17,900 nt of DNA from Bacillota bacterium (GCA_023460155.1 JAEWRF010000256.1:1-17900), one strand, 5' to 3'. Positions 1-7,185 are shown, counted from the first letter of the stretch. Numbers and translations: made by a program. The notes: generated by a model from the letters alone, not told the origin.

Positions 1-478
1 CTTCATGACCGGCCAGCATGCCCAACTCGGCCTCGACCGAGCATCCGTCGATGCCGTAGGGGCTGTGCTTATGGGCGAAATCGCAGATTTCCTTTGTCTT
101 CGCAATATTTACTTCAAAGTCCTCCTGCGAGGCGTCGATCATGACGTTGGTAAAGCCGACAACCACAGCGTGCTTGATCTGTTCCAGATCGGTCGCGTGA
201 TCGAGATGCAGGCAGATCGGAACTTCGGGATAGGTGCGCGAAACGCCCCGGACGGTGTCCGCAATGAGTTCCAACGAGCCGATGTATTTTACGGCGCCCA
301 GAGAAGCCATCAGAATGACCGGCGAATTTTTCGCTGCTGCTCCCTGGACAAGACCGACGATTTCAGCCAACGTGCTGAAATTATAAGCTCCGACGGCATA
401 GCGGTTTTTCACCTGGGAATCGTCCAGAGCCAATTTCAGAGAATCGGCGAGAATTTGTTTCATAGTAACTAAAGGCAT
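1..478 (-). CDS. Class II ketose-bisphosphate aldolase, N-terminal part (cut by window edge)
   Basis: The minus strand from 478 to the left edge reads without a stop for 159 codons, starting MPLVTMKQIL, a typical class II aldolase start. Family motifs are visible: LHLDHATD, whose His binds the catalytic zinc, and SVEAELG, which holds another metal ligand. Known family role: reversible cleavage of fructose- or tagatose-bisphosphate to DHAP and glyceraldehyde 3-phosphate in the cytoplasm. The ATG at 478 has an AGGAG Shine-Dalgarno at about 486-490, and the gene starts 14 bp after the ROK kinase stop, so it is the last visible gene of the sugar operon. The C-terminal half is outside the window. 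Its place behind a kinase and a ketose epimerase suggests a role in that sugar pathway, but fructose- versus tagatose-bisphosphate specificity cannot be told. Confidence 0.88.
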   Translation of the reverse strand, partial: MPLVTMKQILADSLKLALDDSQVKNRYAVGAYNFSTLAEIVGLVQGAAAKNSPVILMASLGAVKYIGSLELIADTVRGVSRTYPEVPICLHLDHATDLEQIKHAVVVGFTNVMIDASQEDFEVNIAKTKEICDFAHKHSPYGIDGCSVEAELGMLAGHE

Positions 479-492
479 AGCGGGATCTCCTT

Positions 493-1470
493 TCAATCAG
501 TACCCAATTTTTCAATGAATTCTTTGATCATGCAGTAGGCGCCGTAAATTACGACCTTGTCGTTCAGCTGCGAATAGCGGACCCGATCTTCCGTTACCGG
601 AAGGCACGCATGGCGGGTGATTTCCCGCATCATCGTTTCGTGGAACCACTTGTGCGACTTTGTGACGCCGCCGCCGAGAACAAATACGTCCGGATCGAAC
701 AGATTGAACAGATTCGCCAGACCTACGCCCAGATAGTAACCTTCCTGACGGAACAGGCCGATCGCATAGTCGTCGCCCTTTTCCGCCGCGGCATCCAGAA
801 TTTTGCCGTTGATCTTGGCCGGATCGTAATCCATGTCTTCAAACGTTATGCATTTAATTCCGGACTCCATATCGCGTTTCATTCTGCGGTTCATCGCGGT
901 GCCCGACGCATACAGTTCAAAGCATCCGCTGCCTCCGCAGCCGCAGGCCAGACCGTGATAGTTCACGGTCATATGCCCAAACTCTCCGGCGGAGCCGCTG
1001 TGCCCGCGGTACAGCTCACCGTTCTGGACGATCCCGCCGCCGCAGCCCGTGCTGACGGTCATATAAAGAACGTTCTGCATGCCGCGGGCGACTCCGACAC
1101 GCTGCTCCGCCAAAGCGCCGAGGTTTCCGTCGTTGTCCAGACGGACGGGAACCTGAAATTCAGCGGCAAGCCTCGGCCCCAGCGGGAAATTGTGCCAGCC
1201 CATCAATGGTACGTCCAGAATCACTCCTGTCCGGTAATCCAGAGGGCCGGGAGCGGCCACGCCGACGCCGATGAGATCTTTTTTGCTGATTCCGGCATGA
1301 TCCAGAACGGTTTGCGCGGCCATTAATGTATTGCCGTAAACTGCATCTTCTCCGTTGTAGGTCTGGGATTTCGTCACGAAAAAGAAATCGTTCACAGGTT
1401 TGCCGTCTTCCGTAAAGACGGCGCTTGTTGTTTTCGTCCCGCCGATGTCAAGTACCAGATAGTATTTAAT
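493..1470 (-). CDS. ROK-family sugar kinase, probable ATT start
   Basis: A cytoplasmic ATP-dependent sugar kinase of the ROK family (fructokinase, allokinase and glucokinase type), about 325 aa. The N-terminal phosphate-binding motif VLDIGGTKTT is encoded at about 1430-1457, upstream of the first ordinary start codon (GTG at 1395). The zinc-binding ROK signature CGCGGSGCFELYASG and GEFGH are present. Reading upstream, the frame gives KYYLVLDIGG, then ATT ATT TAC and a TGA stop (1477-1479), with no ATG, GTG or TTG. ATT at 1468-1470 directly before AAA gives the expected register M-KYYLVLDIGG, with a GGTG element (1478-1481) 7 nt upstream. CTG at 1456-1458 is a less likely alternative. The gene lies 44 bp downstream of the permease and 14 bp before the aldolase. 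Exact sugar unknown; fructose or allose fits the epimerase context. The gene is confident, the start is not. Confidence 0.85.
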   Translation of the reverse strand: MKYYLVLDIGGTKTTSAVFTEDGKPVNDFFFVTKSQTYNGEDAVYGNTLMAAQTVLDHAGISKKDLIGVGVAAPGPLDYRTGVILDVPLMGWHNFPLGPRLAAEFQVPVRLDNDGNLGALAEQRVGVARGMQNVLYMTVSTGCGGGIVQNGELYRGHSGSAGEFGHMTVNYHGLACGCGGSGCFELYASGTAMNRRMKRDMESGIKCITFEDMDYDPAKINGKILDAAAEKGDDYAIGLFRQEGYYLGVGLANLFNLFDPDVFVLGGGVTKSHKWFHETMMREITRHACLPVTEDRVRYSQLNDKVVIYGAYCMIKEFIEKLGTD

Positions 1471-1514
1471 AATGTATCACCAGTCTTCTCCAGAAGAATC
1501 CCGATCTCTGTGAA

Positions 1515-2507
1515 TCAATCCTTCTTTGCGTTTTTCTGAGCCATATCCAGCAAAACCGCCAGAATAATGATGGCGCCGATAACAACCTGCTGCCAGTAAG
1601 CGGAAATGCCCATCAGGGTCATGCCGTTGTTGATGACAGCGATGATCGCGACACCGAACATTGCGCGGGCGATGGAACCGGAGCCGCCCAGCAGCGACGT
1701 TCCGCCGAGCACCGTGGACGCGATTGCGAACATTTCAAAGCCGACGCCCGTTGCAGGATGTCCGTTGTTGATTTTGGAAGCGGCCGAGATGCCGGCAAGA
1801 CCTGCGCAGATGCCGCAGATCACGTAGCACTCCAGCGTTACACGCTTCACGTTGATGCCGCACATATGCGCAACCTGCGGGGCGGAACCGACGGCGAAAA
1901 CCTGACGGCCGAAGACGGTTTTTGTAAGGATAGCGTGAAAAATGGCAACTACGATAATGGTGAAGATAACCAGAATCGGGATCATGCCGTTCGGGAACAG
2001 CCCGTTCTGAATGATACGGCCGGAGCCAAGTACCGCGAACGAATTCGGCAGGCCGTAAACAGGGCCGCCGCCGGAGATGATGTAAGCAAGGCCGCGCAGT
2101 GCGCTCATCATTGCCAGTGTGCAGATCATCGGAACCAGGAAGCGGTAAGCGACCAGCCAACCGATGAAAGCGCCGAGAATCGCGCCGACTACGATGCCGA
2201 CCAGAATTTCAATGGCCATCGCGCTGAAAACACTCAGCTCACTGCCGATTTTCAGACAGATCTGCGCCGCGACAATGCCGGTGATGGCCATCGTGGAACC
2301 GACGCTGATATCGATGCCGCCGAGGATGATGACGTAGGTAAGACCGGTTGCGAGCAGTGCGTTCAGGCACATCTGGCCCAGAAGGTTCATGATGTTGTTG
2401 GGGGTGAAGAACATGTTGTTGCCGAAGGTGAAGCCAATCACCAGAGCAATCAGTACCAGAACGACGATGTTATCGCCAATAAGCTTTTTGATTTTTGCAG
2501 TGTCCAT
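1515..2507 (-). CDS. Ribose-type ABC sugar importer, membrane permease
   Basis: An RbsC/AlsC-type permease of 330 aa (BPD_transp_2 family), the usual length. It is hydrophobic throughout with about eight to ten predicted membrane segments, and carries the family stretches GLTYVIILGGIDISVGS near residue 56 and FAIASTVLGGTSLLGGSGS near residue 260. It forms the channel through which the sugar handed over by the binding lipoprotein crosses the membrane, powered by the ATPase encoded just upstream. The ATG at 2507 follows an AAAGGA Shine-Dalgarno with about 8 nt spacing. It starts 58 bp after the ATPase stop and is followed by the ROK kinase, which supports one transcript. The sugar cannot be told from the permease. 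Confidence 0.93.
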   Translation of the reverse strand: MDTAKIKKLIGDNIVVLVLIALVIGFTFGNNMFFTPNNIMNLLGQMCLNALLATGLTYVIILGGIDISVGSTMAITGIVAAQICLKIGSELSVFSAMAIEILVGIVVGAILGAFIGWLVAYRFLVPMICTLAMMSALRGLAYIISGGGPVYGLPNSFAVLGSGRIIQNGLFPNGMIPILVIFTIIVVAIFHAILTKTVFGRQVFAVGSAPQVAHMCGINVKRVTLECYVICGICAGLAGISAASKINNGHPATGVGFEMFAIASTVLGGTSLLGGSGSIARAMFGVAIIAVINNGMTLMGISAYWQQVVIGAIIILAVLLDMAQKNAKKD

Positions 2508-2565
2508 ATTTTTAGTCCTTTCTTATAAAGATCCTCTTCATAACAGAATATTTCGACGGCATACA

Positions 2566-4062
2566 TCAAGAGGCATCCGACGTTGAGCTTGCCAAACTAA
2601 TCAGATTTACTTCGTTGATTTCTTCGGCGCTCAGTTCCCCGCTGATTCTTCCCTCGCGCATCACATAGACACGGTCGGCGATGCCGATAATCTCAGGCAT
2701 TTCGGAAGAAACCATAATAATGGAACCTCCGTTTTCGACGAACTCGTTCATCAGTGCGTAGAACTCCGAACGCGCATTGACGTCAATCCCGCGGGTTGGC
2801 TCATCCAGGATCAGTATTTTCGATTCAGCGGCCAGCCAGCGGGAAAGGATTACTTTCTGCTGATTGCCGCCGGAAAGGTTCCTTGTGGGAGTATTGATGC
2901 TGGGAGCTTTGATGCTCAGGCGCTCTTTATATTCCTTACTGACCTTTTTCTCCCACTGCAGATTCACAATGCCGTTCTTGGCGTGTGCGGGCAGATTCGG
3001 CAGGCCGATATTTTCATGAATCGACTTGGCGAGCAGCAGACCGGTGCGACGGCGGTCCTCCGTTACAAAACCGATTTTTCTCCGGATTGCGTCTTTCGGC
3101 GCCGGAAGTTTGACTTCTTCGCCGTAGAGGAATATTTTCCCGGAAGTCAGCTTTGTCGCGCCGAAAATTGCTTCCAGTGTTTCCGTCCTGCCGGCACCCA
3201 CCAGGCCGGAAAACGCGACGATCTCGCCTGCGTTTGCATGAAAGCTGATATCTTCAAACACACCCGTTTTGCACAGATGTTCCACGCGGAGCATCTCTTC
3301 TTTCGGGGTATGCTTATGTTTGTCATAGTAGTCGTTCAGTTCACGGCCGACCATGCTGTTGACAATCTGCTTTTCCGTAACGTCTTTAACTTCGTAAGTC
3401 TCCACCAGATGACCGTCCCGAAGAATTGTGACGCGGTCGCAGATAATCGGCAGTTCAGCCATGCGGTGTGTTACATAGATCATCGTCGTGTTTGCAGCCT
3501 TCATTTTCCGGATCTGCGTAAACAGCGAATCGATCTCCGCCTCCGACAGGGAGGATGTGGGTTCGTCGAGGACGACCACCTTAGCGTGCTTTGAAATGAC
3601 CTTCGCAATTTCAACCATCTGCAGCTGTGCGGCAGATAATGTAGAACAAAGCGTCTTGGCTTTAACTTTCAATCCCATTCCGTCCAGGACGGCCTGGGCA
3701 TCAGCTTCCATTTTTTTGCGGTTCAGCAAACCGCTCTTGGTCTTCGGTTCGCATCCAAGGAAGATATTCTCTGCTACTGACAGGTGCGGGGCAATACTTG
3801 TTTCCTGCTCGATAACGGCAATTCCGGAATCCAGAGCATCTCTCGGAGATTTAAATTCGCATTTTTTGCCATTCAGATAAATTTCACCATTTGTAGCGGT
3901 ATAAATAGCGGCAATGATTTTGATCAGGGTAGATTTTCCGGCGCCGTTTTCGCCTACCAGCGCGTGGCACTCGCCGGGGTAAAAATCGATGCTGATATCC
4001 GTCAATGCCTTTACGCCAGAAAATTCTTTATAGATGTTCTTAACTTGTAAGGCCGGCTCCAT
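2566..4062 (-). CDS. Ribose-type ABC sugar importer, double ATPase
   Basis: A 498-aa protein with two fused nucleotide-binding domains, the standard RbsA/AlsA/MglA layout. The N-terminal domain has Walker A GENGAGKST (residues 37-45), a degenerate signature LSAAQ (142-146) and Walker B VVVLDEP with D166/E167. The C-terminal domain has the degenerate Walker A GLVGAGRT (286-293), with Arg where the catalytic Lys would be, a full LSGGNQQ signature (396-402) and Walker B LILDEP (D420/E421). That asymmetry is normal for this family. It powers sugar import with the permease and the binding lipoprotein. The ATG at 4062 has a GGAGG 7 nt upstream. It is separated from the binding-protein gene by 185 bp with two hairpins. 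Confidence 0.95.
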   Translation of the reverse strand: MEPALQVKNIYKEFSGVKALTDISIDFYPGECHALVGENGAGKSTLIKIIAAIYTATNGEIYLNGKKCEFKSPRDALDSGIAVIEQETSIAPHLSVAENIFLGCEPKTKSGLLNRKKMEADAQAVLDGMGLKVKAKTLCSTLSAAQLQMVEIAKVISKHAKVVVLDEPTSSLSEAEIDSLFTQIRKMKAANTTMIYVTHRMAELPIICDRVTILRDGHLVETYEVKDVTEKQIVNSMVGRELNDYYDKHKHTPKEEMLRVEHLCKTGVFEDISFHANAGEIVAFSGLVGAGRTETLEAIFGATKLTSGKIFLYGEEVKLPAPKDAIRRKIGFVTEDRRRTGLLLAKSIHENIGLPNLPAHAKNGIVNLQWEKKVSKEYKERLSIKAPSINTPTRNLSGGNQQKVILSRWLAAESKILILDEPTRGIDVNARSEFYALMNEFVENGGSIIMVSSEMPEIIGIADRVYVMREGRISGELSAEEINEVNLISLASSTSDAS

Positions 4063-4150
4063 AATTCATCCTCCACATCTTATTTCCCTCGATTAGTTAA
4101 TCAGCACAGCCCCTAAAGGAGGTGGTTTTTTCTGGGATTATCTAAAACAA

Positions 4151-4182
4151 GAACGCCCAAATAGAAACCTACCTGGGCGTTC
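4151..4182 (-). terminator. Intercistronic hairpin (possible partial terminator or mRNA stabiliser)
   Basis: GAACGCCCA (4151-4159) pairs with TGGGCGTTC (4174-4182); after a 2x2 internal mismatch another 3 bp closes an AAAC loop. On the minus strand it is followed by TTGTTTT, a weak U-run. It lies between the binding-protein and ATPase genes. Such hairpins are known to keep binding-protein mRNA more abundant than that of the membrane parts; that role here is inferred. Confidence 0.6.
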
Positions 4183-4220
4183 AGATTAGATCTCAGCAGT
4201 TAATCTCTGTGAACTTTGTT

Positions 4221-4235
4221 GGGAATGAAATTCCC
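4221..4235 (-). repeat. Short perfect hairpin after the binding-protein gene
   Basis: GGGAAT (4221-4226) and ATTCCC (4230-4235) form a 6-bp stem with a 3-nt loop, 12 bp past the binding-protein stop codon on the minus strand. GAAC and GTTC flanks can extend the pairing. It probably works with the larger hairpin at 4151-4182 in protecting the upstream message. Confidence 0.45.
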
Positions 4236-4247
4236 GTTCAAAAGAAA

Positions 4248-5333
4248 TTACTTCAGGTATTTCGAAACGTTGTCTGCAGTAACAAGGGTAGGTGTCAGTT
4301 CGTTGTCTTTCTCAGCAACCTTGCCGGTTTTGAAGTATTCGGCCATCTTGTCTACGATGCCAGCGCCGATTCCGTGAGGATCCTGAGCAACATCGGCAAC
4401 CCAGGTCTTACCGACCTTCTTGGTATCTGCAATGTATTTGCAAGCGGTCTCGCCAGCGTCGAAGCCTACGATCTTTGTGGATGCGCCCATGGACTGAATC
4501 GAGGAGAGAGCGCCGTAGCCGGTAGGATCACCAACAACGAATACATAGGAAAGTTTGCTGCCGTACTTTGTGACGAGGTCCTGCATGATGTCGGAAGCCT
4601 TGGACTGGTCGTCGTTTGCATCCTGAGAAGTTGCAAGTGTGATCTTCTTGCCGCCCGCGATGCCTGCCTTGATGGTGTCTTCAAAGCCAGCCTGACGGTC
4701 GATGCAGGACTGAGCGGAAGCGTAGGTGATGCAGGCAACAACGTCGCCGTCCTTAACCTGGCTCAGAATGTACTTACCGGCAACCTCGCCGCCAGCTTTG
4801 TTGTTCGTGCCGACGAAAGCCTGGTACTGGTCAGCATATTTTGAATCCAACGTGCAGTCGAATGTAAACATCGGAATCTTTGCAGCGTTTGCATCTTTGA
4901 ATGCCGGAACAACGCCGGCCTTGTCGTTGCAGGAAAGGGCAATAGCGTCATATTTGCCTGCTACGTATGTGTTGATCAGGTCGGTGCATTTTGTAGCGTT
5001 GAGCTGCTGATCGCCGAACGTGGTATTCTTGATTCCCAGTTTCGCGCACTCATCTTTGATACCTTTTTCAACGGTCTGATAGAATGCGTCGTTCTCTGTG
5101 CCGACAATGAATGCGAGTTTCAAAGAGGTGATGTCCTTCGCGCCGGTGGTTGCAGCAGCAGACGAAGCATCAGCGGTGGAAGCGGTGCTTGCAGCAGCCG
5201 AGGAAGCGGTATCGGTCGAAGCCGCAGAAGCAGCACCAGCCGAAGATGTCGAAGCGGCACCGGAACTTCCGCATCCGGCCAGAGATACTACCATGGCAGC
5301 TGCCATAGTCAGAGCAATGAGATTTCTTTTCAT
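4248..5333 (-). CDS. Sugar-binding lipoprotein of the ribose-type ABC importer
   Basis: A 361-aa solute-binding protein (Peripla_BP_4, RbsB-like). Residues 1-21 are a lipoprotein signal peptide (MKRN, hydrophobic core, lipobox LAGC with the lipidated Cys at 21). An Ala/Ser/Thr-rich linker follows to about residue 65, then the two-lobed sugar-binding fold (KLAFIVGTENDAFYQT, DAIALSCNDK, FVVGDPTGYGA, IVGFDAGE). It captures the sugar outside the membrane and delivers it to the permease. The ATG at 5333 is preceded by GGGAGG with about 7 nt spacing. It has its own strong promoter at 5389-5417 besides any read-through from the epimerase gene. The ligand is unknown; the operon suggests a ketohexose or allose-like sugar. 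Confidence 0.93.
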   Translation of the reverse strand: MKRNLIALTMAAAMVVSLAGCGSSGAASTSSAGAASAASTDTASSAAASTASTADASSAAATTGAKDITSLKLAFIVGTENDAFYQTVEKGIKDECAKLGIKNTTFGDQQLNATKCTDLINTYVAGKYDAIALSCNDKAGVVPAFKDANAAKIPMFTFDCTLDSKYADQYQAFVGTNNKAGGEVAGKYILSQVKDGDVVACITYASAQSCIDRQAGFEDTIKAGIAGGKKITLATSQDANDDQSKASDIMQDLVTKYGSKLSYVFVVGDPTGYGALSSIQSMGASTKIVGFDAGETACKYIADTKKVGKTWVADVAQDPHGIGAGIVDKMAEYFKTGKVAEKDNELTPTLVTADNVSKYLK

Positions 5334-5360
5334 TTTACGTCCTCCCTTAACATTGTGAAT

Positions 5361-5377
5361 AGTAAATTTGATTTACT
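5361..5377. promoter_or_regulatory. Candidate operator at the binding-protein promoter
   Basis: AGTAAAT (5361-5367) and ATTTACT (5371-5377) form 7-bp arms around a 3-nt centre. The site sits roughly +5 to +21 of the promoter at 5389-5417, a usual repressor position. A related AGTTTACTAT lies just upstream of the -35 box at 5421-5430. Whether the neighbouring LacI-type regulator binds here is inference; the site lacks the central CG usual for that family. Confidence 0.45.
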
Positions 5378-5388
5378 TTTCGGTTGTT

Positions 5389-5417
5389 AATATACATCCT
5401 GCGCACGAGTTTGTCAA
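5389..5417 (-). promoter_or_regulatory. Sigma-A promoter for the ABC importer genes
   Basis: On the minus strand TTGACA (5412-5417), a 17-nt spacer and TATATT (5389-5394) give a near-consensus promoter about 55 bp upstream of the binding-protein start codon. Confidence 0.8.
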
Positions 5418-5460
5418 TACAGTTTACTATTTGCATTTCACTTTCTTTCATTTTTTATAA

Positions 5461-5514
5461 TCAAACCCATACGTTTTTGTGCAATTCGCCCATTCTTCCG
5501 AACCACTTTTTCAC
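5461..5514 (-). CDS. Possible 17-aa small ORF with strong ribosome-binding site
   Basis: Between the epimerase stop and the importer promoter, AGGAG (5523-5527) stands 8 nt before GTG (5512-5514), opening MKKWFGRMGELHKNVWV and a TGA stop (5461-5463). An in-frame ATG at 5518-5520 would add two residues but is only 2 nt from the AGGAG. The peptide is basic and aromatic, matches nothing I recognise, and could be a real small protein, a gene remnant or chance. It would be translated from the epimerase transcript. Confidence 0.25.
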   Translation of the reverse strand: MKKWFGRMGELHKNVWV

Positions 5515-5541
5515 TGTCATCACTCCTTTGTGCTCCCCTTG

Positions 5542-6405
5542 CTAAACAAATTTTTCTTTTAGGAATGCAAGCGATTTCTGAAGATTTTTATTCATCGTAA
5601 CCTCGTCGGCCCCATCGGTCAGGTCGCGCCAAAGGTGAATGGGCTTTGCAATTTCTCCGCCCGCGCGAAGAAAGGGTTCGATTACAACGGCTTTTTCATA
5701 ATGGATGTCGCGGAGCGCCTGCCCGATCTCGCCCCAAGGGAGCGAGCCCGTGCCGGGCAGCTTCCGGTTGCCCTCTCCCACGTGGAAATGGCCCAGTTTG
5801 CCGCCCGCCAGGCGCAGAGCATCCGGGATATTGTCCTCTTCAATATTCATATGGAAGGTGTCGAGCAGAAGCTTTACATTTTTGCTCCCGACGCGGCTTA
5901 CGTATTCAAGACCTTCCTTGCAGGTGTTCAGAATATAGCTTTCAAAGCGGTTCAGGACCTCCAGCGAGCATTCGACGCCGAGAGCCTCCGCGGCCCTGGC
6001 GACTTCCCGCATCCCGGGGATGCTGCGTTCCCATGCGGCTTGTTTGTCGGTTTCCACAAAATCACCGGGCCAAAAGGAATACATAGCGCCCGCGAGCGAG
6101 CGTGAACCGATAAAGTCCATCCGTTTCATGATTTCCGTAAGATAGGCGACCCCTGCTTCGCGGACGGCGGGATCTTTGGAGGCCAGATCGTACTTTCTTG
6201 CTGGTCCGATGTTTGCCGTCAGCCCCAGGTCCAGTTCCTGTGAGATGGCTTTCAGTTCCTCCAGCTCTCTGCGCGTCATGTCGTATAAATGGTTTGCTCC
6301 TATTTCCATTAGATCAAATCCGGCGGTCTTGACTCGACGGGCCGTCAAAATATAGTCGCAGGACCAATCTTTTCCCCAGTAATGGTAGAGCACGCCAAAT
6401 TTCAT
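5542..6405 (-). CDS. Ketose 3-epimerase (D-allulose/D-tagatose 3-epimerase family)
   Basis: A 287-aa TIM-barrel enzyme of the sugar phosphate isomerase/epimerase superfamily, close in length and motifs to characterised D-allulose (psicose) 3-epimerases. Metal and catalytic residues are readable: E149 in SLEVLNRFE, D182 and H185 in LDTFHMNIEEDN, H208 and R214 in GHFHVGEGNR, and E243 in VIEPF. By knowledge of the family these bind a divalent metal and swap the C3 configuration of free ketoses such as allulose and fructose in the cytoplasm. The ATG at 6405 has GAGGTG about 7 nt upstream. The gene heads the minus-strand sugar locus, opposite the LacI-type regulator. Physiological substrate unproven: allulose, tagatose/sorbose or another ketose are all possible. 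It differs from E. coli AlsE-type enzymes, which act on the 6-phosphate. Confidence 0.9.
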   Translation of the reverse strand: MKFGVLYHYWGKDWSCDYILTARRVKTAGFDLMEIGANHLYDMTRRELEELKAISQELDLGLTANIGPARKYDLASKDPAVREAGVAYLTEIMKRMDFIGSRSLAGAMYSFWPGDFVETDKQAAWERSIPGMREVARAAEALGVECSLEVLNRFESYILNTCKEGLEYVSRVGSKNVKLLLDTFHMNIEEDNIPDALRLAGGKLGHFHVGEGNRKLPGTGSLPWGEIGQALRDIHYEKAVVIEPFLRAGGEIAKPIHLWRDLTDGADEVTMNKNLQKSLAFLKEKFV

Positions 6406-6431
6406 ATCATTTCACCTCGTACAATGAAGTT

Positions 6432-6466
6432 ACAATACCGAATCCAGAGCGCGAATTTGGTATTGT
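6432..6466. promoter_or_regulatory. Large inverted repeat upstream of the epimerase gene
   Basis: ACAATACCGAATCC (6432-6445) faces GAATTTGGTATTGT (6453-6466): a perfect 8-bp outer arm, one mismatch, then 5 more pairs including a wobble, around a 7-nt loop. It ends 26 bp upstream of the epimerase ATG. It may be an operator or a 5'-UTR hairpin near the ribosome-binding site. There is no U-run, so a classical terminator is unlikely. Confidence 0.5.
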
Positions 6467-6687
6467 GAATGTAGGGGATGGAAATATTCTCTGAAAAAGG
6501 ATGTTAATTTCTTGCGCTTGTCCACGAAAATTGCCATTGCCTATTTTTTGTCTTTGGACATTCTGTATTTCGGCTCTGATCTCTGCAGGCACTATCTATA
6601 TATGACAAATTTTTCTGCAATTTTTCAACATAAAACCTGCAAAACGCTCAAGTTGGCTTCCTTGCTAAGTTTAAAATAAATTTCGTA

Positions 6688-6715
6688 TTGAGCAATTGTG
6701 CACGTGCACTATAGT
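6688..6715 (+). promoter_or_regulatory. Candidate plus-strand promoter overlapping the CG palindrome
   Basis: TTGAGC (6688-6693), a 16-nt spacer and TATAGT (6710-6715) could drive the regulator with a 470-nt leader. The whole spacer end is the 12-bp palindrome, so a bound repressor would block it. Confidence 0.4.
6698..6709. promoter_or_regulatory. Candidate LacI-family operator
   Basis: GTGCACGTGCAC is a perfect 12-bp palindrome with a central CG, the usual architecture of LacI-family operators. It lies in the intergenic region next to a LacI-type gene, inside one plus-strand promoter candidate and just downstream of the minus-strand epimerase promoter candidate (6745-6773), so it could control both directions. 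Binding by the adjacent regulator is inferred. Confidence 0.55.
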
Positions 6716-6744
6716 AATGCAAGTTTACTTTTTCTACAGACTTT

Positions 6745-6773
6745 AGTATATCGCGGGGTATCAAAACATTCAA
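6745..6773 (-). promoter_or_regulatory. Candidate promoter for the epimerase gene
   Basis: On the minus strand TTGAAT (6768-6773), a 17-nt spacer and TATACT (6745-6750). It implies a 5' UTR of about 330 nt that contains the CG palindrome and the large inverted repeat. Confidence 0.55.
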
Positions 6774-6848
6774 TAAACAAAAATCACAATACTACATCAC
6801 TCATTATAGACTAAATAACCAAATCTGTGATTCCGGAGATTAATTATA

Positions 6849-6877
6849 TTGTGCTCGTAGCTATTTTCTGTTATACT
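6849..6877 (+). promoter_or_regulatory. Candidate promoter for the LacI-type regulator
   Basis: TTGTGC (6849-6854), a 17-nt spacer and TATACT (6872-6877). Transcription would start near 6884, leaving a 300-nt untranslated leader. Confidence 0.5.
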
Positions 6878-6884
6878 ATGGCCA

Positions 6885-7185
6885 GAATCCTTCCCTTTTG
6901 CGTAAAAAGTGTGTAAAATGAATTAAGTCAGCACCGTACAAAGTGGGTATCGACGGATTTTCAGTCCGATGCTTGCGCGGGACAAGAACAAAAGCGGAGG
7001 AATCCTTCCGAATTCCGGGCATTTTGGGCTCAGGCTCCGCACAACAGGCGATGCTAGGGCGGCGCGTGCGAATTGTGCGGCGTGCCTTAAAACACAAATG
7101 GTGCTGAAAGATAGTTTTCCCGGCTGACCCCGGGAAAAGTACCCCGTGTCTTAAAATCATCATCGTATTAAAGAGGCGAGCTGGA
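6885..7185 (+). other. Long GC-rich, structured leader of the regulator gene, function unknown
   Basis: About 300 nt without a supported gene. The GC content rises sharply compared with the AT-rich stretch 6600-6880. Hairpins can be drawn: CGGAGG-AATC-CTTCCG near 6995, and a perfect 9-bp stem TTTTCCCGG (7115-7123) with CCGGGAAAA (7130-7138) and a 6-nt loop. No U-run follows the latter. It matches no riboswitch or known small RNA that I can recognise by eye. It may be an untranslated regulatory leader or an independent RNA. Confidence 0.35.

Noticed and set aside
5..1326. Plus-strand open frames over the aldolase and ROK kinase regions
   Set aside because: They are antisense to two genes with clear family motifs, and their translations show no recognisable domain.
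1758..2528. Long plus-strand frame over the permease gene
   Set aside because: The translation is a low-complexity, D/N/A/Q-rich string typical of a shadow of a membrane protein.
6407..6592. 61-codon minus-strand frame just before the epimerase gene
   Set aside because: It has a GTG start without a ribosome-binding site, no recognisable motif, and crosses the inverted repeat; untranslated leader is more likely.
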